A model generated the notes under the pieces. It did not search any database. It had not been told where the DNA came from and was given only the letters and a program-made list of their open reading frames with translations. A stretch of DNA of 64,000 nucleotides from JBKBUF01 sp046290815 (GTDB taxonomy: Bacteria > Bacteroidota > Bacteroidia > Cytophagales > Cytophagaceae), in the NCBI GenBank assembly GCA_046290815.1, contig JBKBUF010000011.1:1-64000 (forward strand), in the 5' to 3' direction. The position numbers and the translations under genes were made by a program. This document shows positions 18,601 to 26,702 of this stretch, one piece after another (position 1 is the stretch's first letter; each line of letters starts with the position of its first letter).

Positions 18601-21566
18601 TGAGTACGGATGGAAATCCGATGAATAAAAGAAGAATTGCATTTGTAAACGGATTTACCAATTACAGAGAATGGACAAAATATCCTTCGCAAAAATCACA
18701 ACAGATATATCTTGAACAAAATAAAAAATACTACATCGAGGCTCTACATAAAGAAGAATTCAGAAGTGATCATGTTTCTGTGGGATGGCAATTACCTAAT
18801 GGAACAATGGAAAGACCTATACCAGGAAACAGGTTGGCTCCGTTCGACCCTTCTTCCGGTATTGTTCCAAATGCATATATTACCAAACCGTATAAAGATC
18901 AGATTTATAACTCCGGGGCTGAAATTACCATTGAGGGGGGCGCTTGTGCCACATCATATATTAATTGGGAACCTGTTGGAAGTGCAATAACGAAAATTGA
19001 ATTTTATGTGAATTCAACAAAAGTTTATGAAAAAACAGGAGATAATCAGCACTGCTTAAGAACAATATATGTCTGGAAAAGTACAGGTTTAGGTAAGCAA
19101 CATATCTATGCAAAAGCATATACAGAGGAAGGGAGGGTAGGTTATTCAGATACTGTTACTATTCATCTCTTTGCCACTGTAGCAGAAGGCTGCACTGCCT
19201 CCGGTACGATACTTCGTGAGCAATGGGATAATTTATCAGGAATGGAGGTGAAAGATATACCTGTACACCTTCCGCCTAATTCCACCTCTCAGTTAACTTT
19301 GTTTGAAGGTCCGGTAGATCATGCTGACCGGTATGGCAGCAGAATAAGAGGATATATATGTCCGCCCCAGACAGGTAATTATACTTTCTGGATTTCATCC
19401 AACGACAATGGTGAGTTATGGCTAAGTACAGATGATAATCCTGCCAGCAAAGTCAGGATAGCACACATATCATCGTTTACCAATTATCGGGAGTGGAATA
19501 AAATGGCCTCACAGAAGTCAGCGCTTATTCATCTCACTGCAGGTAAAAGATATTACATAGAAGCGCTTCAGAAAGAAGAATTCAGAAGCGACCATTTGTC
19601 TGTCGGCTGGCAATTGCCCGATGGCACTATGGAAAGACCTATACCAGGTAGCAGACTATCTCCATTTACAACAACAGGCAATCAGCCTCCGGTAGTAAGT
19701 ATAACCAGTCCGGCTAATAATGCAAGCTTTACTGCTCCTGCCAATATTACCATCACCGCCAATGCATCTGATGCAGATGGAAGTATAAGCAAGGTAGAAT
19801 TTTACCAGGGAACTACAAAGCTCGGCGAAAAGCTTACAAGTCCCTACAGTTTTACATGGACCAATGTACAGGCAGGAAATTATTCACTAACAGCAAAAGC
19901 ATTTGATAATGGTGGTACTGAAACCACATCTGAAGCTGTAAACATTATAGTGAGCGGTGGTACCGGCAATTGTGCTGCATCCGGAACGATATTAAGAGAG
20001 CTTTGGACTGGCATATCAGGTAATTCGGTATCTCAGATTCCAGTTCATACCACCCCTACATCTACTTCACAGATGAATATTTTTGAAGGACCTACCAATG
20101 AAGGTACAAACTACGGAGCAAGATACAGAGGTTATATCTGTGCACCTGTCACAGGTACTTATACCTTCTGGATTTCCAGCAACGATGACGGAGAGTTATG
20201 GTTAAGCACGAGCGATAATCCTGCCAATAAGGTTAAGATTGCTTCAGTGGTAGGATTCACAGGAGTTAGACAATGGGATAAATATTCAAGCCAGAAGTCG
20301 GCGGCCATTTCACTGGTGGCAGGTCAGCGTTATTACATAGAAGCACTGCATAAGCAGGGTGGAGGAACCGACAATTTTGCGGTAGGCTGGCAGCTTCCAA
20401 ATGGTACAATGGAGAGACCTGTTGCCGGTAGCAGACTTTCTCCTTTTACAAGTGGCGGAAATCAGCCTCCGGTTGTAAGTATTACAAGTCCGGCTAACAA
20501 TACAAACTTTATTGCACCTGCTAATATTACCATTACTGCCAATGCATCAGATGCTGATGGAAGCATAAGCAAGGTGGAATTTTATCAAGGGAATACAAAG
20601 CTTGGAGAAAAGATTAGCAGTCCATATACCTTTACCTGGTCAGGTGTAGGTGCAGGTACATACTATCTTACTGCTGTAGCATACGATAATCAAAATGCAT
20701 TTACCACCTCATCTGTAGTTACGGTGACTGTAGGAGGAGGTGGAGGAAGCAGTTGTACAGCATCAGGGACGATACTACGAGAGTTCTGGAATGGTGTACA
20801 AGGAAATAGTGTATCAGAGATTCCAACACACCTGACTCCTTCGGGAACAAGCCAGATAAATATTTTTGAAGGCCCTACTAATATTGCCACCAATTACGGT
20901 GCCAGATACAGAGGATACATTTGTGCGCCTGTGAGCGGTAACTATGTTTTCTGGATATCCAGCAACGATGACGGAGAGCTGTGGTTAAGTACCAATGACA
21001 ATCCTGCAAATAAAGTAAGAATTGCATCTGTTACAGGTTTCACCGGTATACGGCAATGGGATAAATATGCAAGCCAGAAATCTGCACCTATCAGTCTGGT
21101 GGCAGGGCAGAGATATTACATTGAAGCGCTGCATAAGCAGGGTGCAGGTACTGATAACTTTGCAGTAGGATGGCAATTGCCTAATGGAGCATTGGAGAGG
21201 CCAATACCAGGAAGCCGATTGTCACCAATGGAAAACATACAGTCCACCGCTTATGCCAAACCGATCATATTGAGCAGGGAGGCATTTGAAGATACAACAG
21301 AAAATATCAAAGTAAAGGCCTTCCCAAATCCAACCTACAAAGGGATGGTTACGCTAAGTATAGAAGGTTATAACAGAACAAAGCATAAGGTTTACATTAA
21401 TGTAATGGATCTGAATGGTAAAGTAATTCATTCGGAAAAACTATCCTGCGATATATCCTGTAGCAGGACAATTATAAACATCGATGAAAGATTTTCTCCC
21501 GGACTATACATTATCAATGTGACGATAGATAAGAAGAATTATTCGGAGAGGCTGAAGGTGGAGTAG
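15696..21566 (+). CDS. giant PA14-repeat T9SS protein, probably with broken leader
   Basis: An open frame of 1956 residues from a TTG at 15696. The true N-terminus lies further upstream and is disrupted (see the leader entry), so this is either a pseudogene or affected by sequence errors. Domains: ELWxxDGT-like repeats (LWKSNGT near 54, ELWSVDD near 97, EMWRTDG near 154); three to four Ig-like modules (about 400-890) starting LKITSLKLVN or ISFTLVN; four PA14 domains starting near 892, 1166, 1426 and 1687, each beginning C-A/T-x-GTILRE; Ig-like modules (VVSITSPANN) between the later copies; and a T9SS domain (about 1870-1956, AFPNPTYKG). PA14 domains often bind carbohydrate. Confidence 0.75.
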   Translation: MYKITGTGPARFVKKLNSSSVSGTQFQFGYRGKEFINSLNNNFFFVTTSSGQKHLWKSNGTTAGTSIIGSFNNIGLFTLFKNKYYFPASNSSVGTELWSVDDAGNVVLIKDLNPGSQGGLEINPGYGEGKSIFATSDFLYFTGNNGKTGFEMWRTDGSQGNANLVMDLAPGIESSYAGNFAFFNNQIFFVALGRIWRTNGSLETTYFVFEPEYDLLFISALNATAEHLFFFTDYMHDCDMYKINKDNKVNLFKHIGPSVSNFFTFDGKFAFAVWSGDYYIGCYNITDGNTIEPLICDFGEYAYDPPILPFNNRYIFSPKDYPGYEQDQVKGSKEAVQYDYSLKKETYLKDMYPINQMGFSHADEFARVGDYLYFYVATNNDWTNPKYKWYRYLPQPAVNNSLKITSLKLVNANTGQDQATLSNNFTIGNANTLLKDLVLNIRAETSGPVESVKFILDGKEIIQNSSPYAYAGYSIGKYKQWIPSVGEHTLTVIPYSLDSAKGMEGEPYSISFSVQAKDKVISFTLVNPVTGQDIKTLQQGDTIGSATVLSKDNKYNIRANIDGQPYKVFFKHEHEFYLPEYNCSRFVDSVSRFSPPYTLAGYSNGKYNSFTPKIARHTITATPMVPTEGLGGEGRHLQVTFYVRGADAVTDLVLVNHNTNQSLKTINEGDVINIREYPGVSRFNIRANTNMHQVEEVVFENSGDRKNVIDRSSPFYYESYWSSWETLPINRYQMQATPYSVDVSTSAWWEFKNTFRAYQGKALKRNFLLIDEPLGNQIVDYYLLDADNDEFFRVLKHGDSLDLAKLPKNLNVQIVTYPVQVGSVKIEYNGNSRFEMEAPYSLFGDENGNFKPGTFTTGYHTLTTTPYSGANGTGTVGFGRTIRFYIYDSRACMATGTILREQWNDLSGMKVSNIPLETPPHSSSHITLFEGPVDHADRYGSRIRGYVCPPVSGLYTFWISCNDEGELWLSTDGNPMNKRRIAFVNGFTNYREWTKYPSQKSQQIYLEQNKKYYIEALHKEEFRSDHVSVGWQLPNGTMERPIPGNRLAPFDPSSGIVPNAYITKPYKDQIYNSGAEITIEGGACATSYINWEPVGSAITKIEFYVNSTKVYEKTGDNQHCLRTIYVWKSTGLGKQHIYAKAYTEEGRVGYSDTVTIHLFATVAEGCTASGTILREQWDNLSGMEVKDIPVHLPPNSTSQLTLFEGPVDHADRYGSRIRGYICPPQTGNYTFWISSNDNGELWLSTDDNPASKVRIAHISSFTNYREWNKMASQKSALIHLTAGKRYYIEALQKEEFRSDHLSVGWQLPDGTMERPIPGSRLSPFTTTGNQPPVVSITSPANNASFTAPANITITANASDADGSISKVEFYQGTTKLGEKLTSPYSFTWTNVQAGNYSLTAKAFDNGGTETTSEAVNIIVSGGTGNCAASGTILRELWTGISGNSVSQIPVHTTPTSTSQMNIFEGPTNEGTNYGARYRGYICAPVTGTYTFWISSNDDGELWLSTSDNPANKVKIASVVGFTGVRQWDKYSSQKSAAISLVAGQRYYIEALHKQGGGTDNFAVGWQLPNGTMERPVAGSRLSPFTSGGNQPPVVSITSPANNTNFIAPANITITANASDADGSISKVEFYQGNTKLGEKISSPYTFTWSGVGAGTYYLTAVAYDNQNAFTTSSVVTVTVGGGGGSSCTASGTILREFWNGVQGNSVSEIPTHLTPSGTSQINIFEGPTNIATNYGARYRGYICAPVSGNYVFWISSNDDGELWLSTNDNPANKVRIASVTGFTGIRQWDKYASQKSAPISLVAGQRYYIEALHKQGAGTDNFAVGWQLPNGALERPIPGSRLSPMENIQSTAYAKPIILSREAFEDTTENIKVKAFPNPTYKGMVTLSIEGYNRTKHKVYINVMDLNGKVIHSEKLSCDISCSRTIINIDERFSPGLYIINVTIDKKNYSERLKVE
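19191..21230 (+). repeat. tandem DNA repeats encoding PA14-Ig modules
   Basis: The PA14 starts at 19191, 19971 and 20754 are 780 and 783 bases apart. The last two PA14-Ig units are close at DNA level, for example around TGGCAGGTCAGCG at 20319 and TGGCAGGGCAGAG at 21100. A fourth, more distant copy begins at 18369. Such direct repeats favour recombination within the gene and assembly errors. Confidence 0.7.
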
Positions 21567-21580
21567 GTTGTAAGGTAGAA

Positions 21581-21716
21581 GTCTGGAGTCCTTAGCCAAT
21601 AGTCTTTAGTCATTAGTAAGTAGAATGTAGTATTAATCAAGCAAATTGGAGGTACCAGACTTTACAGCTAAAAACTATTGACTTTTGGCTAAAGACTAAT
21701 GACTATAGACTAAATT
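21581..21716. repeat. inverted intergenic repeat of TAGTCTTTAGTCATTAG units
   Basis: The left arm (about 21581-21617, containing TTAGCCAATAGTCTTTAGTC) and the right arm (about 21675-21711, containing TTTTGGCTAAAGACTAATGA) are imperfect inverted copies made of AGTC/GACT-rich decamers. They lie between two convergent genes. A related AGTAGGCAGTAGCCAGTAGG stretch lies after the GH16 gene at 55260. Confidence 0.6.
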
Positions 21717-21978
21717 ATTTCAGAGGAAGATTCTCAGGATAAACCGTAAAAACAATAAGCATTACCAAAAACACCAACGATAGACCATATAATATCCCGT
21801 AAGTGATATCCAGCCTTCTTGTAACCAATGCTACAAAGGTAGAAAAGGCGACCATACCGCAATATAAGACGAGCGATAATTCAGCAGGTAAAAAACTTAA
21901 AAACTGAAAGTAGATAAAGGTGGTGAAAATGATCACCGACGCAATAGAAAACCTTAACCGCAAATTTCTCAGCTCCAT
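21715..21978 (-). CDS. small membrane protein of unknown function
   Basis: Protein of 87 residues with an MELRNLRLRF basic start and three hydrophobic segments (about 11-30, 32-50 and 62-82). I do not recognise the family. It is downstream of murA on the same strand, 142 bases away, with a palindromic repeat between them. Its stop codon lies at the edge of the repeat at 21581-21716. Confidence 0.5.
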   Translation of the reverse strand: MELRNLRLRFSIASVIIFTTFIYFQFLSFLPAELSLVLYCGMVAFSTFVALVTRRLDITYGILYGLSLVFLVMLIVFTVYPENLPLK

Positions 21979-22052
21979 ACACCTTTATAAGAAAAGTGGA
22001 GCTACCTTTGTTTATAGAAGGGCTAAAGTTTTTAAAAATCAGGCAACTAATA

Positions 22053-22108
22053 AATGATAAATGTTGAATGATGAAAGATCCCCCATTCTTCATTCAACAT
22101 TTATCATT
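22053..22108. repeat. inverted repeat AATGATAAATGTTGAATGA
   Basis: Perfect 19-bp arms at 22053-22071 and 22090-22108 around an 18-base loop, followed by a further TCAACATT at 22107-22114. It ends just before the murA stop codon. The core ATAAATGTTGAAT recurs at 27275-27287. It could fold as a hairpin in the murA transcript but lacks a terminal T-run. Confidence 0.65.
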
Positions 22109-22120
22109 CAACATTAATAA

Positions 22121-23425
22121 TTAAACTCTCCTTATTTCTGCGCCGATAGCATTAAGCCTTTTATCAATATTTTGATAACCTCTGTCTATCTGTTCAATAT
22201 TATGAATTGTACTTTTTCCTTTCGCAGACATGGCTGCAATAAGAAGGGCAACTCCTGCTCGAATATCAGGGGAGGTCATGTTTATTCCTCTCAAAGGTAC
22301 TTGTTTGTTAAGTCCTATCACCGTTGCTCTGTGAGGATCGCAAAGAATGATCTGCGCTCCCATATCAATGAGTTTATCAACGAAGAACAGACGGCTTTCA
22401 AACATCTTCTGATGGATAAGTACTGAACCTTTGGCCTGGGTAGCTACTACCAATGCTATACTCATTAAGTCAGGTGTAAATCCCGGCCAGATGGCATCTG
22501 CAATAGTGAGTATGGAGCCATCAATGAAAGTTTCGATTTCGTAACTATCCTGCGCAGGTATAAAAATATCATCTCCGCGGAATTCCATTTTAATACCCAG
22601 CCTCCTGAATATTTCAGGAATGATACCAAGCATATCGATACGACAGTTTTTAATTGTCACCTCTGATCCTGTCATTCCTGCAAGTCCGATAAAACTACCG
22701 ATCTCAATCATGTCAGGAAGTATAGTATGTTCAGTGCCTTTTAGACTTTCTACGCCTTCGATGTGCAACAGATTGGATCCTATACCGGTGATTTTTGCTC
22801 CCATTCTGTTTAGCATATTGCAAAGTTGTTGCAGATATGGTTCACAGGCGGCATTGTAAATCGTGGTCTTGCCTTTGGCTAGTACAGCAGCCATTACCAC
22901 ATTGGCTGTTCCTGTAACAGATGCTTCATCAAGAAGCATGTAGCAACCTTTCAGATTGCTTGCATCTATTTCATAAAAATTGTCATTGGAATCAAATGAA
23001 AACTTTGCCCCTAGTTTTTCAAAACCAAGGAAGTGTGTGTCCAGTCTTCTTCTTCCGATTTTATCTCCGCCCGGTTTAGGCATTTTTGCTTTGCCGTACC
23101 TGGCGAGCAGTGGACCCAGAATCATAATGGATCCTCTTAATGCAGCAGCCTTCTTTTTGAAAGTTTCGGTCTCAAGAAAGTCAAGATTGACATTCTTAGC
23201 TTCGAAAGTATAACAGGAAGTTCCTTTTTTGATAACTGCAACATTAAGATCCGTGAGCAGCTCAATAAGCTTATTTACATCAATGATATCCGGAAGATTA
23301 CTGATTGTTACCGGTTCCGGAGTAAGCAGCACTGCACAAAGAATTTGCAATGCTTCATTTTTTGCACCCTGGGGAATGATATCTCCCTTCAGCTTTCTGC
23401 CTCCGGTAATCTCAAATGCGCCCAT
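22121..23425 (-). CDS. murA: UDP-N-acetylglucosamine 1-carboxyvinyltransferase
   Basis: First committed enzyme of peptidoglycan synthesis: transfers enolpyruvate from PEP to UDP-GlcNAc in the cytoplasm. The 434 residues match the usual length, with conserved K22-N23. The loop that normally carries the catalytic cysteine (PGGC) reads PGGD, placing Asp121 at the position of E. coli Cys115. The Cys-to-Asp form is known in other bacteria, is active and is insensitive to fosfomycin. The ATG overlaps the stop of the upstream DUF4290 gene by one base (TAATG). Confidence 0.95.
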   Translation of the reverse strand: MGAFEITGGRKLKGDIIPQGAKNEALQILCAVLLTPEPVTISNLPDIIDVNKLIELLTDLNVAVIKKGTSCYTFEAKNVNLDFLETETFKKKAAALRGSIMILGPLLARYGKAKMPKPGGDKIGRRRLDTHFLGFEKLGAKFSFDSNDNFYEIDASNLKGCYMLLDEASVTGTANVVMAAVLAKGKTTIYNAACEPYLQQLCNMLNRMGAKITGIGSNLLHIEGVESLKGTEHTILPDMIEIGSFIGLAGMTGSEVTIKNCRIDMLGIIPEIFRRLGIKMEFRGDDIFIPAQDSYEIETFIDGSILTIADAIWPGFTPDLMSIALVVATQAKGSVLIHQKMFESRLFFVDKLIDMGAQIILCDPHRATVIGLNKQVPLRGINMTSPDIRAGVALLIAAMSAKGKSTIHNIEQIDRGYQNIDKRLNAIGAEIRRV

Positions 23426-24138
23426 TAATTTTTCTTTCTTTTGTCTTTGTTAAACCTTTGTCTTTTATTGTTTGATCCGTCTCTGTCCCTGTCTCTATCT
23501 CTATTGTCACGATCTCTGTTGTCACGATCTCTATCTCTGTCACGATCCCTGTTCTGGAAGCCACCGTTTGAGGAAGGTCTGTTTTCTCTTGCCGGAGAAT
23601 CAAATAAATTCTGGCTTTTGATTTTCTCAACATCCAGCTTTAGCTGTCCTTTGGACATTTTAGTAAGCTGTTCGATGATGATATCGTCAGTGATGTTTTC
23701 TTTGTTCCAGGAGGCATAAAAACGTTTCATCAGCCTTCCTATATAAGTGATCGCAGCATCTCTGTCTTCTGCATTATCAAGCTTTATGGCTTTGTCTATA
23801 AGAAGTTCAATGTTTTTGCCATAATGTTTATAATACAACTGATTTGTGTTGTAGGCCACCCTCATTGGTTTTCTCCCAAGTACAGATTTTTCAGGCATAG
23901 GGAAGGGGCTTTCAACGTCCAATTCAAAATTGGACATGATGTAAAGGTGGTCCCACAGCTTTCCGTATTCCTGAGTATCCTTCATGTTAGGATTGATCTG
24001 TTTCATCAATTCTATCAGGGTTTTAGCATATTTGCCTCTGGTTTCTCTGTCGGGCATTTTTACAACGTAGTCCACCAGCTTTTGAATGTTCCTGCCATAT
24101 TCTTTAAGAACAATCCCGTCTAATTCCGGTATCTCCAT
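23425..24138 (-). CDS. DUF4290 domain-containing protein with Arg-Asp repeat tail
   Basis: Protein of 237 residues; about residues 1-190 match the DUF4290 pattern of Bacteroidetes, a cytoplasmic family of unknown function commonly next to murA. The last 45 residues are low-complexity RDRDRDRDN repeats followed by a basic NKRQRFNKDKRKKN end, suggesting nucleic-acid contact (inference). The repeat is encoded by an imperfect hexamer tract at 23485-23555. Translation is coupled to murA by a one-base stop/start overlap. Confidence 0.85.
   Translation of the reverse strand: MEIPELDGIVLKEYGRNIQKLVDYVVKMPDRETRGKYAKTLIELMKQINPNMKDTQEYGKLWDHLYIMSNFELDVESPFPMPEKSVLGRKPMRVAYNTNQLYYKHYGKNIELLIDKAIKLDNAEDRDAAITYIGRLMKRFYASWNKENITDDIIIEQLTKMSKGQLKLDVEKIKSQNLFDSPARENRPSSNGGFQNRDRDRDRDRDNRDRDNRDRDRDRDGSNNKRQRFNKDKRKKN
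23485..23555. repeat. imperfect hexamer tract encoding Arg-Asp repeats
   Basis: Tandem variants of TCTCTG/TCACGA/TCTCTA on the plus strand encode the alternating Arg-Asp tail of the DUF4290 protein on the minus strand. Length changes would mostly keep the reading frame. Confidence 0.7.
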
Positions 24139-24182
24139 AAGTGAGAGTAATTAAGGTTTATAAAAAGTTAAAAATATAAAAT

Positions 24183-26435
24183 CTAGACTGAATGAATTTT
24201 TAATTTTGCAAAGCTTAAAATAAGGGTTTTTTCTCCGTGGCCCTCAAATTCTACTTTAGCTTTCCTGTCACTGCCTGAAATATCCATGGCTTTAACGATT
24301 CCGTAACCGAATTTAGGATGTTCTACCTTCATTCCTGCCTGAAGGTTGGAAGTGTCACTCGGTTTAAAATCGGGTGAAGGAACGTAGCTTGTCTTTGGTT
24401 TAGATATAACCGTAGAAGCTGCTTTAGGTTTAGGTTTTTGTATGATCTGTACAGGAGCCGATCCGGCAGCTAACGCGGGTTCAGGCCTGAATCTTCTGGA
24501 CATATTCAAAAACGCAGGATCCAACTCACTGAGGAACCGGCTTGGCTCACATTCTTTAAGCCTTCCGAATCTGTAACGGGTTGCAGCATAGGAAAGCCAT
24601 AATGATTTTTCGGCTCTGGTAATGGCTACATAAAATAATCGTCTTTCTTCTTCCAGATCTGCTCTGCTACTCATCATCATCTGAGACGGGAAAAGGTCTT
24701 CTTCAAGTCCTACAATAAATACATATTTAAATTCTAGTCCTTTAGCAGAGTGGATAGTCATCAGAGTGATTTTGTCTCTGTCTGTATCTTTATCGTTATC
24801 TGCATCTGTAAGCAAAGAAATTTCCTGTAGAAATGCACCAAGTGATTTATCCTTGGTTTCAGTATTGTCAACATACTCTTTGATACCATTGAGCAACTCC
24901 TGAAGGTTTTCATATCTTGCAAGTCCTTCTACGGTTTTATCTGCATATAGCTCTCTCATGATACCTGAGTTCTGTGCAACCTCAATGGCAGTTTCATAAG
25001 CATCCTTACTTTCGGCAGTTATTCTGAAACTCTTGATTTGAGTAACAAAAGCATCAATTGCAGCAGCAGTTTTGCCTGGTATTACACTGGATGCATGATT
25101 TAATACATCCCATAAAGCAGCACCTTGTTCCTCAGCTGTCACAAGCAGTTTGGATACGCTTGTTTCTCCGATTCCTCTTTTAGGATAATTAATTATCCTT
25201 CTAAGGGCCTGCTCATCATTCGGGTTAAGAATGTAACGAAGGTAAGCGATAAGGTCTTTAATTTCTTTTCTCTGGTAGAATGAAAGTCCCCCAACCACTC
25301 TGTATTTAAGATTCATTCTTCTCAAAGCTTCCTCAAAAGATCTCGATTGAGAGTTGGTTCTGTAAAGGATGGCAAAGTCACTATTGTTGAGTTTGTGCGT
25401 CATCTTCTCTTCGAAGATGGCTGTTGCTACCATACGGCCTTCTTCATTGTCTGAAGTGGCTCTTATAACTTCTATCAGCTTCCCTTCTTCATTGTCAGTC
25501 CATACATTCTTTGGAAGCTGAGCTTTATTTTTACTTATGATGGAATTGGCTGCATGAACAATTACCTGGGTACTTCTGTAATTTTGTTCAAGCTTATAAA
25601 CCTTCAGTTCAGGATAATCTTTTTCAAAGTTCAATATGTTCTGAATGTCTGCACCACGAAAGGCATAGATACTTTGTGCATCATCTCCAACAACACAAAT
25701 GTTTCTGTTTTTGGCAGCCAGCTTTCTGGTAATGTAATACTGAGAAAGGTTGGTGTCCTGAAACTCATCTACCAGTACATATTTGAAAATATTCTGATAT
25801 TTATTCAGTACATCAATATGGTTTTTAAAAAGAATGTTGGTGTTAAAAAGAAGATCATCAAAGTCCATTGCGCCTGCTTTGAAACAACGGTCCTGATATA
25901 ACTTATAAATTCTTCCGATCTCCGGTCTCATTCCTGCTGCATCATCTGCCATCAGCATGGCATTATTAAGGTATTCTTTGGCAGATATCAATCTGTTTTT
26001 TGCTCCTGAGATCCTTGCCAGAACAGTGCTTGGTTTGTATAGCTGTTCATCAAGATATTGTTCCTTTACAATCTGTTTAATGAGTGTCTTGGAATCATCT
26101 GTATCGTAAATGGTGAAATCCGAAGTATATCCTATTTTAGGCGCTTCTGAACGAAGGATTCTTGCAAATACAGAGTGAAAAGTTCCCATCCAAAGGTTTC
26201 TTGCATCTGAACCCACTACCTTTTCAATTCTTTCCCTCATTTCTTTTGCAGCCTTATTGGTAAAGGTAAGCGAAAGTATATTGAATGGATCCACTCCTTT
26301 TTCAATCAGGTGCGCGATTCTGTATGTGAGTACCCTTGTTTTTCCGGATCCAGCTCCGGCAATTATCATCGTAGGCCCTTCAGTGTTTAATACAGCTTCT
26401 CTTTGTGATGGATTCAGGCTGTTAATATAATCCAT
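24183..26435 (-). CDS. pcrA: UvrD/PcrA-type ATP-dependent 3'-5' DNA helicase
   Basis: Superfamily 1 helicase acting in repair and replication-fork clearance. The 750 residues contain Walker A AGAGSGKT (26-33), the Walker B-like VLVDEFQDTN, GDDAQSIYAFRGA (motif III), QNYRST (motif IV), LMTIHSAKGLEF (motif V) and VAITRAE (motif VI). A C-terminal Tudor-like segment (VEHPKFGYGIVKAMD) matches PcrA. The ATG at 26435 is preferred over a start 13 codons upstream because the family begins near MDYINSLNPSQREAV. The DUF4290 gene follows 44 bases downstream. Confidence 0.93.
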   Translation of the reverse strand: MDYINSLNPSQREAVLNTEGPTMIIAGAGSGKTRVLTYRIAHLIEKGVDPFNILSLTFTNKAAKEMRERIEKVVGSDARNLWMGTFHSVFARILRSEAPKIGYTSDFTIYDTDDSKTLIKQIVKEQYLDEQLYKPSTVLARISGAKNRLISAKEYLNNAMLMADDAAGMRPEIGRIYKLYQDRCFKAGAMDFDDLLFNTNILFKNHIDVLNKYQNIFKYVLVDEFQDTNLSQYYITRKLAAKNRNICVVGDDAQSIYAFRGADIQNILNFEKDYPELKVYKLEQNYRSTQVIVHAANSIISKNKAQLPKNVWTDNEEGKLIEVIRATSDNEEGRMVATAIFEEKMTHKLNNSDFAILYRTNSQSRSFEEALRRMNLKYRVVGGLSFYQRKEIKDLIAYLRYILNPNDEQALRRIINYPKRGIGETSVSKLLVTAEEQGAALWDVLNHASSVIPGKTAAAIDAFVTQIKSFRITAESKDAYETAIEVAQNSGIMRELYADKTVEGLARYENLQELLNGIKEYVDNTETKDKSLGAFLQEISLLTDADNDKDTDRDKITLMTIHSAKGLEFKYVFIVGLEEDLFPSQMMMSSRADLEEERRLFYVAITRAEKSLWLSYAATRYRFGRLKECEPSRFLSELDPAFLNMSRRFRPEPALAAGSAPVQIIQKPKPKAASTVISKPKTSYVPSPDFKPSDTSNLQAGMKVEHPKFGYGIVKAMDISGSDRKAKVEFEGHGEKTLILSFAKLKIHSV

Positions 26436-26623
26436 TATGGAGTAAGTATGGTGGTTAAAAACTATTAAATGCAATTTAACATTTCCTGAGGTGAATTACA
26501 TGGTAAATTTGGTGATTTGCTCTCTGCCTTCAGGTTTTGTGGATAAATCTTTTCGATTCGGACAGAAAGATAACATTTATTGGTGAAAAATGAATCCAAA
26601 ATCTAATGTTTTAGTTATAAAAA

Positions 26624-26691
26624 TACGAAATTCGAACTATGAAACTCGAATAATGCACTTTTTCGAATTTCGGTTTTCGGATTTCGAACTT
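26624..26691. repeat. TTTCGAATTTCG-family palindromic repeat, copy A
   Basis: The left half (about 26624-26650, CGAAATTCGAACTATGAAAC) and right half (about 26661-26688, TTTCGAATTTCGG, GGATTTCGAA) are imperfect inverted copies. The element lies just upstream of the DUF3109 gene in the 267-base gap after the helicase start. Related copies are at 40037-40090 and 50171-50203. Confidence 0.65.
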
Positions 26692-26702
26692 AATCTCTCA
26701 AA

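Noticed and set aside
26538..26546. A perfect DnaA-box complement TGTGGATAA in the gap upstream of the helicase gene
   Set aside because: Single copy; about one such 9-mer is expected by chance in a window of this size, so it is not evidence of an origin on its own.
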